A program made the position numbers and the translations under genes. A model generated the notes under the pieces. It saw nothing but the letters and a program-made list of their open reading frames with translations, made no database searches and had not been told where the DNA came from. This document shows, one piece after another, positions 12,274 to 24,690 of a stretch of 64,000 bases of DNA (position 1 is the stretch's first letter; each line of letters starts with the position of its first letter). Source of the stretch: Paramecium sonneborni (lineage: Eukaryota; Ciliophora; Oligohymenophorea; Peniculida; Parameciidae); the NCBI GenBank assembly GCA_905182985.1, contig CAJJDN010000039.1, positions 310,001 to 374,000 on the forward strand, in the 5' to 3' direction.

Positions 12274-13588
12274 ATGAACTAAGATAATTTTGAGGTATTA
12301 TTAGTGATGAATTTAAGATTAAAGTAGAAGTTAGTGATCCTAGAATTTAATAAGGGCTTAATAAATATACAATTTATTCTGTTAGAGGAATGGATTAGAA
12401 TGGGCAATTTGATGTTGCTCGTAGATTTAATGATTTTCGACTTATTCGTTAATTATTAGTTCATAAATGGCCTGGCTGTTACATTCCTCCATTACCTCCT
12501 AGAAAAGCATTAGTAGATATTTATATCAAATAATTACTTTAGGGAAATATGAATCAAAAATTTATTGATGATAGAATGCATTCATTATAAGATTGGATGA
12601 GAACAATATCATAACTCAGATATTTCTGGTATTCTGAAGAGTTTCAATACTTTATTAAAGCCAATGGAGATATAGAAAAAGTATTTTTTATCATTAAAAG
12701 TGGAGGCATTGGCCTAAGTTCCTAAACTTACTTATGAAGAGATTATTAATAAATATTAGGATACATTTACTGAACTTTCAGGAGTAAAAAAAATATAATA
12801 TTTTAATATAGAGAGAAATCAATCGTGATATAATATAAAAAATTTCTGATTTCCATGAATTCTTGAAGAAAGTAATGCCTATGATGGAGAATTTTAAATA
12901 AATTGCAAAGTATAGTTAATCTTAAAATTAGAAATATCTAATTGGCAAGAGAAACTTATCAAAAATAGTTGGTTCATTTTTTATAAGTATTATTACCAGA
13001 ATATGAATAACATGTTCTTCTTGAATTTATGGAGAGTCCTGATAAATTAGTTATTCAAACTCTTAAAAATGATGAATATCCAGCATAAATCTTAAATAAT
13101 TATCTCACTTTACTTAATTAAGATGAATTCTTACTTTTGTTTTAAGAAATCAGAAAAGAATCCAAATAATTAAGAGCCTTTCTTGAAACTATGACATAAA
13201 GGGAAAAATACGAATAATAAAAGCTATTTTTTGAATAAAAACAAAAAGAGTTGCAACTTGAATTGTAAGAAATCTTAGCTGGAAAATAATCAATAATGAA
13301 AATATTTTCAACATCTAAAAAAGAGGATAAAATAGCTAAATTACAAATCGAAATTGATTCTACAGCCAAAGACATTGAGAATATGTAATTTATATGTGAT
13401 ATCCTTACAGTTTTATTAGGATATATCGAAATTGATAAATTTAAAGTAATCCTTAAATATATAAATAGTTAGAAAAATAAACTAATTATTACAAATTAGC
13501 AAAAAATTTAATTCAATATGAAATACATTTAACATAAGCATCAGAAGAGTTTTGGGAAAGAATTGAACAAAATTATAATTTATTATGA
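12274..13588 (+). CDS. PX-domain sorting nexin with C-terminal coiled-coil (BAR-like)
   Basis: About 410 residues. The N-terminal PX domain reads FKIKVEVSDPR...IYSVRG, then RRFNDFRLIRQLLVHKWPG and IPPLPPRK, with the basic and proline residues that bind PtdIns3P. The C-terminal half is a long charged helix (QREKYEQQKLFFEQKQKELQ) ending NLIQYEIHLTQASEEFWERI, as in SNX-BAR proteins that shape and sort endosomal membranes. A 23-nt intron near 13447-13469 is clear and TGA is at 13586-13588. The 5' exon is uncertain: ATG 12274 needs a frame change before the PX exon and no normal-sized intron explains it. Confidence 0.8.
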
Positions 13589-13653
13589 TCTAAATAATAT
13601 TATCATAAATTTATATAAATTTCTTCAACAAGTTTTTTTTATTAAATTTTTTT

Positions 13654-15325
13654 TCAATTTTAATAATTTTCTGTATAATTAGCATCTCTTAATGTTTCTT
13701 ATTTCTATACTAAATTAATTCTTTAAGTTTATTTCTTTAATTCAAGAGGTAATTAAAAGAGAGATTATTAAAATTCTTTCTCAAAGTTGGCAAGCTATAT
13801 GTTTAAGTTTTTGGAATAATTATTTTTTTATACTTAATTGTGATCACTGTAGACTCTTAACATTTTAACTTGTTTGCTATCCTAATCTAATATTAATTGA
13901 TTTTTTTTATTTGCTTTCTGAATATTAATTGTTTGTAATATTTCATGCAATCCCTCACCAAAATAAGTTAACTTTGGTGATATTTCTATTTCTAGATTTA
14001 TATTGATTCCCAATTATGTAATCCATTTTAAATCTCTTTATAAATAAGCATTTCGTGCTGTTTATGCTGTATCTTTAGTATCATTTAAATTGTTTATAAT
14101 CGGAGCATATTCATCATCTCTTTGTACATTGAATAATCCAAATTTATGAATTGAACAATATGGTAAAGAGTCATAATAAGTGATTTCAAATTTAAGAGCA
14201 TTTGAAGTTGCAAGTTTAGGTTAAATGAGTTGATTTAATTTGTAATCAAAATAAGTACATTTCTTTTATCTCATAGGAAGACTTCGGTATATTAAAATAA
14301 TACTTAGTTTGCATTTAAGATTTATAATTTTTGCACAAATCTAAAGCATAATCAAGAGAACATAAAACCTATCCTATAAGTCCATATGAATTTGAAACTT
14401 ACTTAATTGAAATCTCATTATTTTCTAAATATAAATAATTATTACCAATTAAACGTAATTAAGACTAATCATTTTCGACAACAATTAATAGTTTTTCCTC
14501 AGAATTTCTTTTTTAAGTGCATTTGAAACTTAAATCTAGTTATAATCTTGTAAATGCACCGAGCCAAAAAGGATCTCCAAATTTACATAAGATATTTTCA
14601 ATTGAACATAATTATAGAATCGTTATGCCAAGTAATTTCATTGTTTCCAATATTTATTTATTTAAATAAATTTATCCATTTCCTATATGTTCTTCATAAA
14701 TTTAGTTTTCATTTCTAAAAAGAATTTACCCATCAATACTTAAAAGAGGTAAGCAATCTTGTTAGAAGAAATAAATTTAATGTTCTTCTAGCCCATAATA
14801 ATTAGAGTTTTATAAGTTAGAAGTTATAATATCATGATTGAAATTTGTTGTCATAATAAAAATTAGAATTGGTATGCAATTTCCTTATATATTTTTGGTA
14901 AGATTTTATAAGCTTTGAATTCTTTCAAAATACAATTGAAATAAACATTTTTTTGATGGTAACTAAATATCTAAAAACCCAGTATTTTGTTAAGAACTGA
15001 TCACGATAGCTACTAAATAGTGAGTATTAGCCTAATACGTTTGCCCTCTGCAATTGTTTTAAATCCAATAATATCATCTCTTATATCTAAATTCTAACAG
15101 TCGACTAACTTTTTAAATGGTATAGTTTTAGGTGCATTTAACTTAAAATTTTGAAATCCCTACACATAGTTTAAAAAATACTTTATTCAACGTATTTATA
15201 TTATAATTGAGTAACTTTTCTAAAATTTATTACTTTTGCTTTTCTTTCATTTTATTTGCATAATTGAAAACAGACATTTATTCATTCATTTCAAAATTAA
15301 TTGAATCAGGGGATTGCTTTATCAT
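13654..15325 (-). CDS. UDP-N-acetylhexosamine pyrophosphorylase (UAP1) homologue lacking the G-loop
   Basis: About 520 residues with at least three micro-introns (22 nt near 15162-15183, 26 nt near 15013-15038, 22 nt near 14283-14304). UAP1 blocks are present in order: GFKTIAEGK, IQLPSKKCLFQLYFERI, YYGLEEHQIYFFQQDCLP, LCSIENILCKFGDP, LENNEIS, then DDEYAPIINNLNDTKDTAQT and EIEISPKLTYFGEGL. The enzyme family makes UDP-GlcNAc/GalNAc from UTP and HexNAc-1-P. Here the segment that should carry the UTP-binding loop LxGGxGTRLG...PKG is shortened to AIVISSQQNTGFLD, without the Gly-Gly, Arg or Lys. The protein is therefore probably not catalytic, or the splice model in this 30-residue stretch is wrong. 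The start overlaps the end of the next upstream ORF. Confidence 0.82.
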
Positions 15326-15647
15326 TTATTAATTAAATAATAAAAAAAATAAATTATCGGTAATGCTTCTCTAAAAAATATTTTGAACTTGAATTTGAAA
15401 TAGCTTTCAATGAATCCCAATAGACTAATAACACTTTTTGTCTAATTCCAATCGTTTTCTTGAATAATTAAAATGCTTTATTATCTAATCCTTTGAATAT
15501 AAAAATGCCATCTGAATAAGCTTAACTAAATGATAACCATTAAATTAAAGTTGTTATTGGTTAATCTCCAGCATAAATATTTAAACTAAATTTTCCTATA
15601 GAGATTACTTGGTATAAATTTACATTTAATTCGGCTAATTTGATCAT
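15306..15647 (-). CDS. Small hypothetical protein (about 113 aa)
   Basis: A single-exon frame from ATG 15647 to TGA 15306 with reasonable protein-like composition (LNIYAGDQPITTLIQWLSF, LFKKTIGIRQKVLLVYWDSL). It has no signal peptide and no motif that I recognise. Its end overlaps the first 20 bp of the UAP-homologue gene on the same strand, which is unusual. With TGA as the only stop, a chance frame of this length is possible, so this entry is tentative. Confidence 0.4.
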
Positions 15648-15843
15648 TGAACATATGAGGAAATGTATTCATTTAGAATTTTTATCTTAATTGTATTTGA
15701 TTTAAGCATCTTATAAACTTAAGGATTAATGTGATTAAAATTTTTATTTGTTCTTGTTAGTTTAATAAATAATAAGAATTTAAGTTTTGATTGTTGAATA
15801 ATGGAATTTATTTTATTTATTTTAATATTATTTTAAATCTAAA

Positions 15844-18800
15844 ATGATAAGGTTAAGGAATATTATTGGATCTGCTATCCATATTTAGACATCTTTATTT
15901 CGATTTTCAGCTCAAGCTCCCCAACCACCTCCAGAATAACCAAATAAAAAATTGTTATTCTAAGGAAAGAATGCTGAAAAACCAAAGAAATAAAATCAAA
16001 AATTTGATTAAAGACATTAATATTACCAAAGAAAGGATTCTAATGAAAATTAAAAGGATGAATAGAGTCCTCCCTAATAAAAGAAATAAGAAAGACATTT
16101 TGATAAATAATCTTACCATAGATAAAAATTTGATGAGCCAAGACCTTAGAAATATGAGAAAGATCGTAAATCATCTGAATAATCATAATAATAATAATAA
16201 TAACCATAAGAAGGTCAAAAGAAAACAGGAATATTATTTGGACAAAAAAGCAAGGAATATAAATAGCTTGGAGGAAGAATTATTAGTAAAAGAAGTTTCA
16301 ATTAAATTCTGAAAAAAAAGTAGGAGAGTGAAAAACAAAATGAATAAATTTTTATAGATAAACTCAATGAGGCTTAGAATATTTCAAATGAACATGATAG
16401 AAATTAAAAATTAATTGAGATATACTCAAATCAAGGTAAATTCGATAAAGTTAAAGAAATATTTAAATCAGAAAAGTAATTTAATTCTGGTGTCTATTCA
16501 GTTTACATAAATTAAATAGCTTTACATTCTATTGACCTTGAAGATTATGAACAACTCAAATCTATTCTAAATAATCTTGAAGATAGAGTTCATACTCTTC
16601 AACCAGAAGTATTTCAATCTATTTATTTTATGATTTTCAATCTTGATTTATTTCCTAATGAAAAAGTATATTATATCATTTATTGTTATTTTAGGCTAGA
16701 GAATTAGAATATCTTATTAATATTGTTACAACTCATCATTTAAGTTCATAATTTGATTTAACATACTTCTAAACTCTCTTTGAAGATTAATCATTTGAAA
16801 ATGAAAAAACAAGCCAATTATTAGTAATCAAAGTCTTTAATCAATATTTTGAAAGATACGCTTAATAAAATAAAGGAAGATCAATAATAGATTTGCCAAA
16901 CTTAAATATAGCATTTGCTACAGCAATTAAAGCAACCATTTTTCATCATACAAATGATGCACAAAACTTCCTTAACAATTTAAAGTCATTACAATAATTA
17001 GCTGAAAATAATGTTAAATTAGAAGACTTAGTGAGATATGCATAATAGTATTTGTATAATTTAACTTTAGTATTTCTTTAAAAGAGAATAATTTTACATA
17101 ATTATTGGATTTATTCAAATAAATAAGAAATCCTAATTTCATATTCTTATTTGAATAATCATTAAAAAAATTAGATTCAAATGGTCTCTAAGTGAAAACA
17201 ATTGATAGGGAATAATTATAAAATCTCTATTTTGAAAAAGTAGACAATCTAGCTGTCAGATAAGCTGAACTTTTTGGATTATTTGCTGATCGTTTCTAAT
17301 TTCCTGAATTAACAATAGAGATCTTTTAAAACCATAAATAAAATAAATAAAATGAATATTCTAGTTTCTTATATTAAAAAGCAATTGGAGTATTAATAGA
17401 ATAATCTGGAGGAAAACATATAAGTAATGCTGTGGTATTATTTGTTATTAATAATTAAGATGACTCTAATGTAAGAGGCTAATAGTTTTAAGGTTCCTTT
17501 ATCTAAAGTGAATTATTAAATTAATCAAATAAAGGCTCATATTAAGGAAGGGTCATATTAATTAGCCTACAATCTCTTTACATAAAATGTTATAGATGAT
17601 GTAATTTTGGCATTTTAGAGGTAATATATTTACAATATACCATTCTAGAGAGAAAATTAGGAGATTTTTATTAAAATATGTTTAAAAGATGCATATCGGT
17701 ACAAAATTCAAGATGACTTCACACTTAAAATACTATTAAAAAAAAATAAAAAAAATAGATGATTTTGTAAAATATCTTACAGATAAATAACTTTTTGATT
17801 TTCATAAGGAAGAGAGATCAGATAATTATTTATTAGAAACCTTAATTAATTAAGAGGATATATTTGAATTTAATAAATAAGCTGCTTATAGATAGGCTTT
17901 CCATAAAATAAAGTCTGATATTGCATTAGGCATTTTCGATTATTAAAAATTGTAATAATAATGATCAAATTAATTAGATTAGAACCAGCAACAGAAAGTG
18001 AATAAATTCAAAGAGAAGTATTTGATGATTATGAGAATTTTGTGAAAATTGAAAAAAAGATATTATTTGATGAAAGAAAAAGAAAAAGAGTTAATTTGAT
18101 GTTGGAATAAATGTCACCATCATATGCAAGGAAAAAAACATATGAATAAGTGCTTGTTGATATTGAATAAGTATATAAGAAAAGTTATTTTGAAAATGGA
18201 TTATTGAAAAATGATTTGATTGAATTTCCAGAGGTAGAATAAATTTAGTAAATGTAAAAAAGTATAAATTTAAGTTAATTTAATAGAAATGAAAAAGGAA
18301 TTAGCAAATTTAGGTTTACCAGTATAAAAATATAAGGCAAATGTTATTACATTCAAATCAACGTAAATAAATTCTTAGAATGAATAAGAAGTTATTGAAT
18401 AAATTCCAGAAGAATAACTTACAAAGGAAAATGAATAACCTCATAAATAAAAAGGAAGATAGAAATCATCATCAAAATCTATAGATAAAATAATAGATGA
18501 ATTAGTCGTCAAAGCTAAAGAAGAGAATAGAAGTACTAGAAATATTGAAAGATTGAGAAGATATTTAAAAGCCATAAAATAAGGATTGAATTTTCAAAAG
18601 AAGATGAAAAGTGATAAAGAATTCTTTAGGAAAATGGTTCGTGTACACTATTAATATGGTAGACAAGATATAGGAATGAAAGAGTTAGTAAACTTAAAAT
18701 TAAAGAAAAAATTACTTAGAAAAAGAAGAAGATACATACCAAGAAATCCTTTAAGAGAAAAACCAGCAAAATAATCAGTATTTATGAATGGTAAGATTAA

Positions 18801-19340
18801 ATTAAACGATTTTCAATTTATGAAATACATATATTATAATGCCTACAATTAGTTTAATGAGTACATTAATGTTCCACCAAGCAATTATTAAAATGAGATA
18901 TGGGATTTACTTGCTTGGGGAATATAAAATTAAGAACCAATGGGTATTTATATTGAATTATAAATTAGCTGTAAAATTAGCTGAATATTATTGTAATACT
19001 TGTGGTGCTAAGATGCCTGAATATCTAGGTAAAATGATAGCCAATTTTTATAAATGTGATGTCGGAGAAACAAGTAATAAAAATTTTGATAATGTATATA
19101 GATTCAGAGGTTAGATAGAAGTGGATTCAATCTTTGGAAATTATTAATGATATTAGTATAAATAAAGTGTATTCACATATAAATGATCAAGCATTTGTAT
19201 CAGAATAGGATATTGAGTATTTACATGCAATTGAATGCAAATAAGAGTACAAGGGAATATGCAGAGCATTACTCAATACAACCCATTCCTATCGTAAGTA
19301 TGTGAGATATGGTGTTTCATAAAAAGAATTATTGATGTGA
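15844..19340 (+). CDS. Large mitochondrial-type protein (about 1,100 aa), PPR-like helical
   Basis: The N-terminus MIRLRNIIGSAIHIQTSLFR is a mitochondrial-type presequence, followed by a Gln/Lys-rich disordered stretch to about residue 150. A helical region comes next (IEIYSNQGKFDKVKEIFK, IALHSIDLEDYEQLK) that resembles PPR/TPR helical pairs. The C-terminal part contains EYYCNTCGAKMPEYLGK and ends RKYVRYGVSQKELLM. An apparent stop at 17962 lies inside a 26-nt GTA...TAG intron (17956-17981) whose removal joins the two halves in frame, so this is one gene. Other introns: 25 nt (18254-18278), 25 nt (18942-18966), 28 nt (19074-19101). A role in the mitochondrial ribosome or in RNA handling is a guess. 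Confidence 0.72.
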
Positions 19341-19416
19341 TTTTATCAGAGCTATATTTAAAACATAAAATTTTAATAAAATTCTTATATAATCTTTATT
19401 TATAATAATATCTTTG

Positions 19417-22400
19417 TCATTTATTATTAAAAAATTCATTCTCTAAATTTTCCATTTCAACAGCTTATTGTAAAATGTGAAGGTCTTTATTACCTTGATC
19501 AGGTTCTTATTGAACAATCTCTTCATGATCTGGCATTATTGGAGGAATCATTCTGTCAATTATCGAAATTGCATATTTCACAAAAAATATTTGCAATCCC
19601 ATTGTAAATACAATTAAAGATGAAATTCCCCATCCTACATCCATTTTTTATTGTTTGCTACTTTAATCATTATCTAATGCAAAAATAGTTAGAGTAATTA
19701 TGGTCATACTTACATCATAACATACTTCTCTAACGAATAATTCAATATAGTATATTGGAATAACATTAGCAGAGAGTGAATAAAATCCTAATCTTATCAA
19801 TACTAATAAACCAATTTAAGGATATACAGTTAAAAATACCAAAGCTATCGCTATTATAATCTTTTATAAGTAAGGTACAAGAGCAAAAAATTTAGTATAA
19901 GGAGTAGTAAATAATAGACCATCAAAGAATTCTCCAAAATAATCATAAACTTGTTTTACTCTTATAATATGAGGATTTCTTATTAATTTTTAAATAATTA
20001 ATACAATCAATACCATAATTGAAATCGCAAATAGGATAGATAGGGCTAGATTTATAATACCATAAACATTAGAAACATCATAGTATTATAAATTTAAAAC
20101 TATACTTAATATAAGATCCATAAAAAATATTTCAATAAATATAGTCAGACCTTAACATCTGAAATATTTATGAACTTGTTCAGCATAATATTCAATATCT
20201 GGATCTGGTACAAATCTATAAAAGATTTAATTAATGCCAAGTATAAAAAGCAAGGCTCCAAAAGCAGTTAAGAATCTGCCTCCTCCTTCTGAAAGCATTT
20301 AGGTATTGTAATTATAATATTAAAATTTAGAAGGTGCATCAGATTGATCGCAATCGTTAGTAATTAAATCAAAAACATTGGGTATAAAAGTGAGATTAAA
20401 ATAATCTAGAACAGTGAATATTTATTCTAGATTATATCCCATTCTGATATTAATATATCGTAGCATGCTGATAACTTAGATAAATTCAATAGTTTTTCTG
20501 ATTCTACCTTCTCCAATTCTATAATAATAGTAGAATCCTGAGAGTACTCCAAAAATGGATAGAATGAGAAGAAGATAAGCAACAGCAATAGAAATGTCTT
20601 TTTCTGTAGCAGTATAATAAATATAGTAAGGTAAGGGAGTAGAAATAAGTAAGGAAGAATTAATAGAATCAATTTCTTATAAGAATCTTCTATCTTGAGT
20701 GGTTTGATTGATTAAAGACCAATTATAAATATCTTATATAGATGAAGCGTTGTTAAAGGTAATGTTAGCAATAAGATCTTGAATGGTAATTTGAAATTAG
20801 AAAGTGATTTGAATGGTTTGATTTTTGAATGGAATGATGGAATATTCATAAGGAATAAATGCATTAGCTCTATTATATTGAATGATGATGCCTTCATCAT
20901 TAACTTCTTCAAACTCTTTAAACTTTAAGTGTTCTAAATCTGGAATAATAATAGTAGTAAGATTACTATAATCTATATTTTATTTCATAGGTCTAGAGAA
21001 GTGAATGTAAATGATATTAGTATAGACAAGACTCCATGAGATAGTAATTTACGGAGGTGCTTTAAGAAAGCAAACATCTGGACCTTAAGGATCATAAAGT
21101 ATACAATCCCAATTTAGCTCAATTTTACACAATTAATCACATCCATCAAGAGGAATGATATTGCCATCATCACACCGCTCTTAAGGATGATGAAGACCAT
21201 CTCCACATAAAAATGGTATTTGGGTACATGTTTTACCATCTCTATAATACCCATCAGAACATAAGAGACATTCTCCATCTTATGAATCACATTTAAGACA
21301 TTCTGATCCCATATTACATGGCATACAAGTTGCAGTTTCTTAATCTAAGTAATACTTTTCAATGCAAGCATAACATGTAGTTGTATCGCAGTTTGCACAT
21401 GGAGATTTACATGGAATACATTGATTTCCTAACATTGCATTAGGTTAATCAGAGAAACCAAGCGGACAATGAGAATAGCATTTTCCATTTTATAAATAAT
21501 GATCATAATTACATCTAACACATGTTAATTAGTTTATACATTATGAACAATTAGATCCACATTATAAACATATATTATTATTAGGATAATATCCTGATGG
21601 ACATCCAGGGTAACATTATTATTCTAATTAATAAAACATAGTTAAACAAGTATCACAACTATTAGGGGATGTACAAATAGCACAATTACTCAAACACTTA
21701 AAACATTAATCATGAGATTATGCTTACACTATACATCCATATCCTGATTCAATATTACAATATTATGAACATCCATCTCCATCATCTACATTATTATCAT
21801 CACATTATTCAGAATCATCTCTAATTCCATCTCCACATCTTAGAATACATTAATCTCTTCCTGCCTATGAACCACCTTCACATTAATATAATTTCTCTAT
21901 TCTACACATTTCATCACATCCATCTCCTCCTAATACATTACCATCATCACATTTCTCATTCTATATCTTTATACCATCACCACATATTGATGAACATGTT
22001 ATACCCATACAACTATATCCAATCTCTATCTTACACTATTTAGAACAGCCATCACCATTTAATGTATTACCATCATCACACTCTTCTGTTGATTTCTTTA
22101 TTCCATCACCACAAATCTCTGGTATAGCTTTACACTTATCAGATGTTGTATCACTTCCACCACTACACACATAATCTGTATCCACCTTACAATTGCTACA
22201 CCCATCGTTATTCACACCATTTCCATCATCACATTCTTCTCCTTAATCTCTCAATCCATTCCCACACATTTTACTACATACACTTGGAGTACCAGAACAA
22301 ATCCAACCAACATCTGTCACACAATCTGAGCAACCATCTGAAGATGTATTATTTTAATCATCACAATCCTCACCTGCATTTATACTCCCATTTCCACACA

Positions 22401-24676
22401 ATTTTGTACAATTACTTATAGGATTGGCTAAAGGATTTGAATTATCACAATCATAACCGATATCCACTTAGCAATTAGTACATCCAGTTGAACCACCTCC
22501 AATATCACATTATTCTAAATCAGGAGCACCTGATTCTAATTTTCCATTTCCACAATTCTTATCACAATTTATAGGAGCTCCAACTGGAATACAATAATAA
22601 AAATCTTCTATTGTGCTACAATCAGCAGAACATCCATCACCATCTACATTATTACCATCATCGCAAATTTCTCCTGCATCCCAAATACCATCACCACAAG
22701 CTAATTTACAAATATCTTTTGTTGTAGGAGTTCCTCCTGAGCATTTATAAGTAGGGGATGTGACAACACAATTAATACATCCTGGCCCTTATGCTGCAAT
22801 TGGAACTGCAACCAAAAAACCTTCATCACATCCCTCTGATGCTTCCTTTTTTCCATTTCCACATAATGTACACATTAATGTTGCAGGATTACCAACATAA
22901 TTACCTCCGCAACTTGAACTTACTACACATGCATTACCTGCTGGCTGGATTAAGTAATACCCAGTATTACAAGCATTACAACTTCCATTAGCTATACACG
23001 AACTACATTTAAAATCACAACTTCGACAAAGATCTATTGTTCCTATTGGATTAGACAATGCATTAGCACCAGATGAACAACTTGCTACACAATTACCTTC
23101 ATTCATTAGTAAAGGAGATTTGCATATAAAACAGATTTAGCTGCTGAAACTATTTAAAGAAACTTAACAATCAGCATTACAATTCAAAAAATTTGTATCT
23201 GCTCCATCCTCATCCACATAAACTGTGTATTTATTAAAAAAGTTTATATTAGATAATTATAAATTTCCACTTGAAAAGGAATTTAAACCACTGCCCAAAA
23301 TGATAGTGTCAGTTGGACTTTCTTAATAAGAATTACTGAGACTAGTAGTTTAATGTGCTTAATAGATTCCTTTTTCTAATGTGATGTCATAAATGATTTG
23401 TGATTATTCAGGTAATGAACCTGGATATAAAACAGTACATGTGATATGATGCCACACACTAATTTAATGTAATATAAGAGCTGGTTAAAATATAGTAGTT
23501 CCAATTTTTAGTTTAGTTCCTTATTAAGCAGCGTTAGCTTAATAAAATAATAAAGTAAGAACTTCTGTAGTTCCTTAATAATTTCTTTTAAAGATTTGTA
23601 AATCTTTAGTTAAGTCAACATTATCAGCATCTCCTAAAATAACAGCTGTAGATCTAAACCATAGGGCAATTCCAAAAATAGTATTTGTATTTCCAAATAT
23701 GATTGCTGGTAATTTAACAGTTTATGCCGATGCAAATTATAATAAACCTATAGCGATTCCCCAAGTAGGATCACTGGCTTAAACAGTGTTATCTGTACCT
23801 AAGAATCCTTATTAAGTCATATCAATTTTATTATAGACAACTTGACCAGTCATTTCTTCCAATCTATATCTAGCAAATAAGGATACAGAATAAGTAGGAT
23901 CTAAGAACATAATATTAAACCAATTATGTTTATAATCTAATTCTATATAATCTTTAAAAATAGAGATTGATCTAACTTACCCATAATGATATTGATAAGA
24001 TGATCCCCAATAAAGTAATTACATTACTGCTAAAGAAGTTAATGAAGTATGAAATCCAACAACTTCTGTTATTGGCATAGGATTTACAATTACATTAGGA
24101 GCAGCAGGTTAAAATGCATAAAAAACAACTTTACCTTTTGAATATGACAATGCAACAGATCCAAAACACCATTTTTCTTCTAAATATGGGAATGGTGAAT
24201 TCACCATAACATTAGGAGTAGAACTTTTTGCATATCTAATTATAAATTAAGTTGTTTGTGTATAATCTGCTGTATAATACATACCTAAGCGAACTCCTTA
24301 ATTAGTAATTAGTGTTTCATCAGATGTATCCATTGAGATTCTAAATATTGCCTATTCAGGTTTAGGTGTTTCAGAACTATCACCTGGATTAGTCTATTTT
24401 CTTGCTGGTCTAAACCACAAACTAAATTTATTATTATTATTTTTACTTTATCATAAAAGTGTCTAAACCATCAAAAAGGAATGTATTAGCATCATTAGTC
24501 AATTTTGGTTGTAAAGATATATAATCATTTGTTGATGCTGGTGTTGTTCCTAATCCAACTATTACATTTGATACTGACACTATTTCTTAATAATAGATTG
24601 CTTTCTTAGTTCCACAAACAGTATCGTATGGTTAGGAATTTACTGTATATGTTATTAGTAAAACTAGTAATATCAT
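19417..24676 (-). CDS. Giant secreted-type cysteine-rich multi-pass membrane protein (DUF4215 repeats)
   Basis: About 1,700 residues. A signal peptide ([14 protein letters not shown]) is followed by a beta-rich, laminin-G/concanavalin-like region. A central cysteine-rich part (about 21150-23100) has roughly eight to ten DUF4215/Myxococcus-type repeats (for example [20 protein letters not shown], then [14 protein letters not shown]), preceded and followed by furin/EGF-like CxxC runs. The C-terminal 450 residues have about seven hydrophobic segments ([66 protein letters not shown]) and a cytoplasmic acidic tail. It is probably a surface receptor or adhesion-like protein; the function is unknown. 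Its ATG lies 14 bp from the divergent DNAAF4 ATG. Confidence 0.85.
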
Positions 24677-24690
24677 TTAATTAATATATA
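24677..24690. promoter_or_regulatory. 14-bp divergent intergenic region (minimal bidirectional promoter)
   Basis: Only ttaattaatatata separates the ATG of the giant cysteine-rich protein (minus, 24676) from the ATG of DNAAF4 (plus, 24691). Both starts are well supported, by a signal peptide on one side and the first strand of a CS domain on the other. Any core promoter must therefore overlap coding sequence or consist of this A/T stretch. The same bases recur at 25965-25978 in the duplicated segment. Confidence 0.7.

Noticed and set aside
15866..16312. 148-aa Lys/Asn-rich ORF
   Set aside because: An alternative frame of the Gln-rich N-terminal region of the large mitochondrial-type gene starting at 15844.
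22143..22421. His/Tyr-rich plus-strand ORF (possible metal-binding protein)
   Set aside because: Antisense of the DUF4215 repeats: the repeated GATGATGG codons read as His/Tyr/Leu-rich on the other strand.
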